7,550 bases of DNA, taken from assembly GCA_022571825.1 (NCBI GenBank), contig JACZXC010000131.1, positions 1 through 7,550 on the forward strand, in the 5' to 3' direction. This DNA is from Myxococcales bacterium. Lineage in GTDB: Bacteria > Myxococcota_A > UBA9160 > SMWR01. The notes below the pieces were generated by a model, which had not been told where the DNA came from, did not search any database, and was given only the letters and a program-made list of their open reading frames with translations. Shown piece after piece: positions 6,270-7,550 of this stretch. Numbering within the stretch: position 1 is the stretch's first letter; each line of letters begins with the position of its first letter. The translations under genes and the position numbers were made by a program.

Positions 6270-6289
6270 GGGGGCCGCTTGCGGCCCCC
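6270..6289 (+). terminator. GC-rich hairpin after metK, probable terminator
   Basis: GGGGGCCG (6270-6277) pairs perfectly with CGGCCCCC (6282-6289) over a CTTG loop, 15 nt after the metK stop. The stem is very stable, but it is followed by CCGTCTTCC rather than a run of T, so it is either a weak-tailed intrinsic terminator, as is common in GC-rich genomes, or an RNA-stabilising 3' hairpin. Confidence 0.6.
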
Positions 6290-6316
6290 CCGTCTTCCGC
6301 GATATCACGCCCGCCC

Positions 6317-7399
6317 ATGGCGGGAAGAACTCCGGGACTTTGTGCTCTGTTCGCGGCGCTCGCTCTGGCCGGAAGCGCGCTTGGGATCCCGGCCGCAGGA
6401 TCCAGCGGCCCGGAACCGATGCTCCGCGTCCTGCTTCTGGAGACCGAGGATTTCGTTTCCCTCCAGAGCGGCGACCGCGTCACCCGGGTCGAGCCGGCCG
6501 CGGTAGGGTTGCTGGCGGACGCGCAACCGGTGGGTCCGATCTGGCGTTTCGAGGCCGAGGGTGTGGTGCGCGCCGGGACCTACCGGGTGCGGGGGTCTCT
6601 CGAAGTGCGGCGGGTGCCCAAGGGACTCCAGGTCGTGAACCGGGTGGCCCTCGAGGACTACGTCGCCGGGACCCTCGGCCGGGAGATCCTTCCCGGCTGG
6701 GAGCGGGAGATGTTCAAGGCTCAGGCGGTGGTGGCTCGCAGCTACGCCCTTCACCAGCGCGCCGGCCGCTCGCGTCGCCCCTTCGACCTGACGGCGGATA
6801 CCTCGGGACAGGTCTACGGGGGTGTCGATGCCGAGACCCCGGCGGTGCTGGCCGCCGTGCGGGCGACCCGCGGCGAGTACCTGAGCTACCACGGAGATCC
6901 GATCCTGGCGGTCTACCACTCGGCCTCGGGGGGGCGCACCGCCAGTGCGCAGGAGGTCTGGGGGCGGGCGCTCCCGTATCTGGTGAGTATGCCCGTGGAG
7001 GGAGAGGAGGATTCCCCCCACGCGTACTGGCGCGCGTCGGTCTCACGTACGACACTGGGGCGCGCTCTCGCTTCGCTGGGAATCCGTGTGGGCTCGGTCC
7101 GAGAGCTTCGGGTCGAAGAGCGATCGCCGAGCGGCCGCGCGCAGCGGATTCGTGTGAGTGACGCCGAGGTGAGCCGGATTCTCGATGCGGACGGGCTGCG
7201 ATCGGCGCTGGGGGCGCGGGTGATTCGGAGCACGCTCTTCGAGATCCGGACGGACGGGGATCGTTTCGTCTTCGTGGGCTCGGGCTACGGCCACGGTGTT
7301 GGAATGAGTCAGTGGGGAGGTCAAGCCATGGCGAAGCGCGGGGCGGGCTACCGGGAGATACTCGCGGCCTTCTACCCGGGAACGGAGCTGCGACCGTGA
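6317..7399 (+). CDS. Secreted SpoIID/LytB-domain protein (putative peptidoglycan lytic transglycosylase)
   Basis: A 360-residue protein. Residues 1-24 look like a signal peptide (MAGRTPGLCALFAALALAG core, small residues after it), so the product should be periplasmic or envelope-bound. The SpoIID domain fills the rest: LRVLLLE (36-42), the hallmark LEDYVAGTLGREILPGW (112-128) with Glu123 aligning with the catalytic glutamate of B. subtilis SpoIID, FKAQAVVARSYAL (133-145), YHSASGGRT (200-208), EVWG, and the near-invariant GYGHGVGMSQWGGQAMAKRG (323-342). SpoIID cleaves glycan strands lacking stem peptides during engulfment; non-sporulating Gram-negatives also carry the domain, and there its role is largely unknown. 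The start is the only in-frame choice giving a signal peptide; the open frame upstream is a metK shadow. No Shine-Dalgarno sequence is seen before the ATG. It ends in a GTGA overlap with yajC. Confidence 0.92.
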   Translation: MAGRTPGLCALFAALALAGSALGIPAAGSSGPEPMLRVLLLETEDFVSLQSGDRVTRVEPAAVGLLADAQPVGPIWRFEAEGVVRAGTYRVRGSLEVRRVPKGLQVVNRVALEDYVAGTLGREILPGWEREMFKAQAVVARSYALHQRAGRSRRPFDLTADTSGQVYGGVDAETPAVLAAVRATRGEYLSYHGDPILAVYHSASGGRTASAQEVWGRALPYLVSMPVEGEEDSPHAYWRASVSRTTLGRALASLGIRVGSVRELRVEERSPSGRAQRIRVSDAEVSRILDADGLRSALGARVIRSTLFEIRTDGDRFVFVGSGYGHGVGMSQWGGQAMAKRGAGYREILAAFYPGTELRP

Positions 7400-7550
7400 A
7401 CGGGCACCCCGGGTTGATCCTCCTTCAGGCCCCGCCGTCCGATGCGTCTCCCTTCGCGCTGCCCTTCGTCCCGATCATCCTCATCTTCGGGATCTTCTAC
7501 TTCCTGCTGATCCGTCCCCAGCAGAAACGCCAGAAGAAGAAGGAGGCGAT
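7396..7550 (+). CDS. yajC: YajC, Sec translocon accessory membrane protein, N-terminal part
   Basis: The gene runs off the right edge; 51 codons are visible. After a short N-terminus there is a single membrane segment (about 20-39, rich in Ile/Leu/Phe: FALPFVPIILIFGIFYFLLI), immediately followed by the family hallmark RPQQKRQKKK on the cytoplasmic side. YajC is a small inner-membrane protein that associates with SecDF and SecYEG, supporting protein export. The GTG start at 7396 overlaps the SpoIID-gene stop as GTGA and has GGAG at 7384-7387, eight bases ahead. secD and secF would be expected just beyond the window. In many related genomes queA and tgt sit between a spoIID-like gene and yajC; here they are absent. 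Confidence 0.93.
   Translation, partial: MNGHPGLILLQAPPSDASPFALPFVPIILIFGIFYFLLIRPQQKRQKKKEA

Noticed and set aside
5936..6316. Upstream extension of the SpoIID gene into metK
   Set aside because: It is an out-of-frame reading of the conserved metK C-terminus and would bury the signal peptide.

Overview
This is a gene-dense, GC-rich chromosomal segment with every gene on the + strand. It reads as an envelope / regulatory-PTS cluster of a Gram-negative bacterium. LptA and LptB (LPS export) imply an outer membrane. The series lptA-lptB-rpoN-ptsN-hprK-rapZ-EIIA(Man)-HPr, together with a SpoIID-like protein next to yajC, is most like the gene order of the former Deltaproteobacteria (Desulfobacterota/Myxococcota and relatives) or a neighbouring uncultured phylum. 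That placement is inferred from gene content and remembered gene order, not from a phylogeny.

Layout. Positions 1-206 hold the C-terminal end of LptA. It overlaps lptB (203-928) by a GTGA junction. rpoN (sigma-54, 938-2389) follows. ptsN (EIIA-Ntr, 2418-2879), a short hprK (2898-3419), rapZ (3416-4282), a mannose-family EIIA (4279-4689) and HPr (4686-5015) then form a tightly packed run with 4-nt GTGA/ATGA overlaps from hprK to HPr. A 72-nt gap holds a candidate promoter, a small palindrome and a clear ribosome binding site ahead of metK (5088-6254). A strong GC hairpin lies just after metK. A secreted SpoIID/LytB-family protein (6317-7399) follows, overlapping by GTGA with yajC (7396 to the window edge).

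How the genes work together. LptA/LptB belong to the LPS bridge. RpoN sets sigma-54 transcription. PtsN, the mannose-type EIIA, HPr and HprK make up a regulatory phosphorelay with no sugar permease (no EIIB/EIIC) in view: HPr can carry phosphate on His20 and a regulatory phosphate on Ser51, the presumed HprK target. RapZ is the usual partner of this cluster and connects elsewhere to amino-sugar / cell-envelope control. MetK makes S-adenosylmethionine. YajC belongs to the SecDF translocon accessory complex.

No wholly new system is evident. The points worth a second look are departures from the standard cluster: an HprK reduced to its kinase domain and lying in the same reading frame as ptsN behind a single TAG; no hpf between rpoN and ptsN; no ptsI (Enzyme I) after HPr; a RapZ without the enterobacterial basic tail; a tailed HPr; and a SpoIID gene with no visible Shine-Dalgarno sequence.
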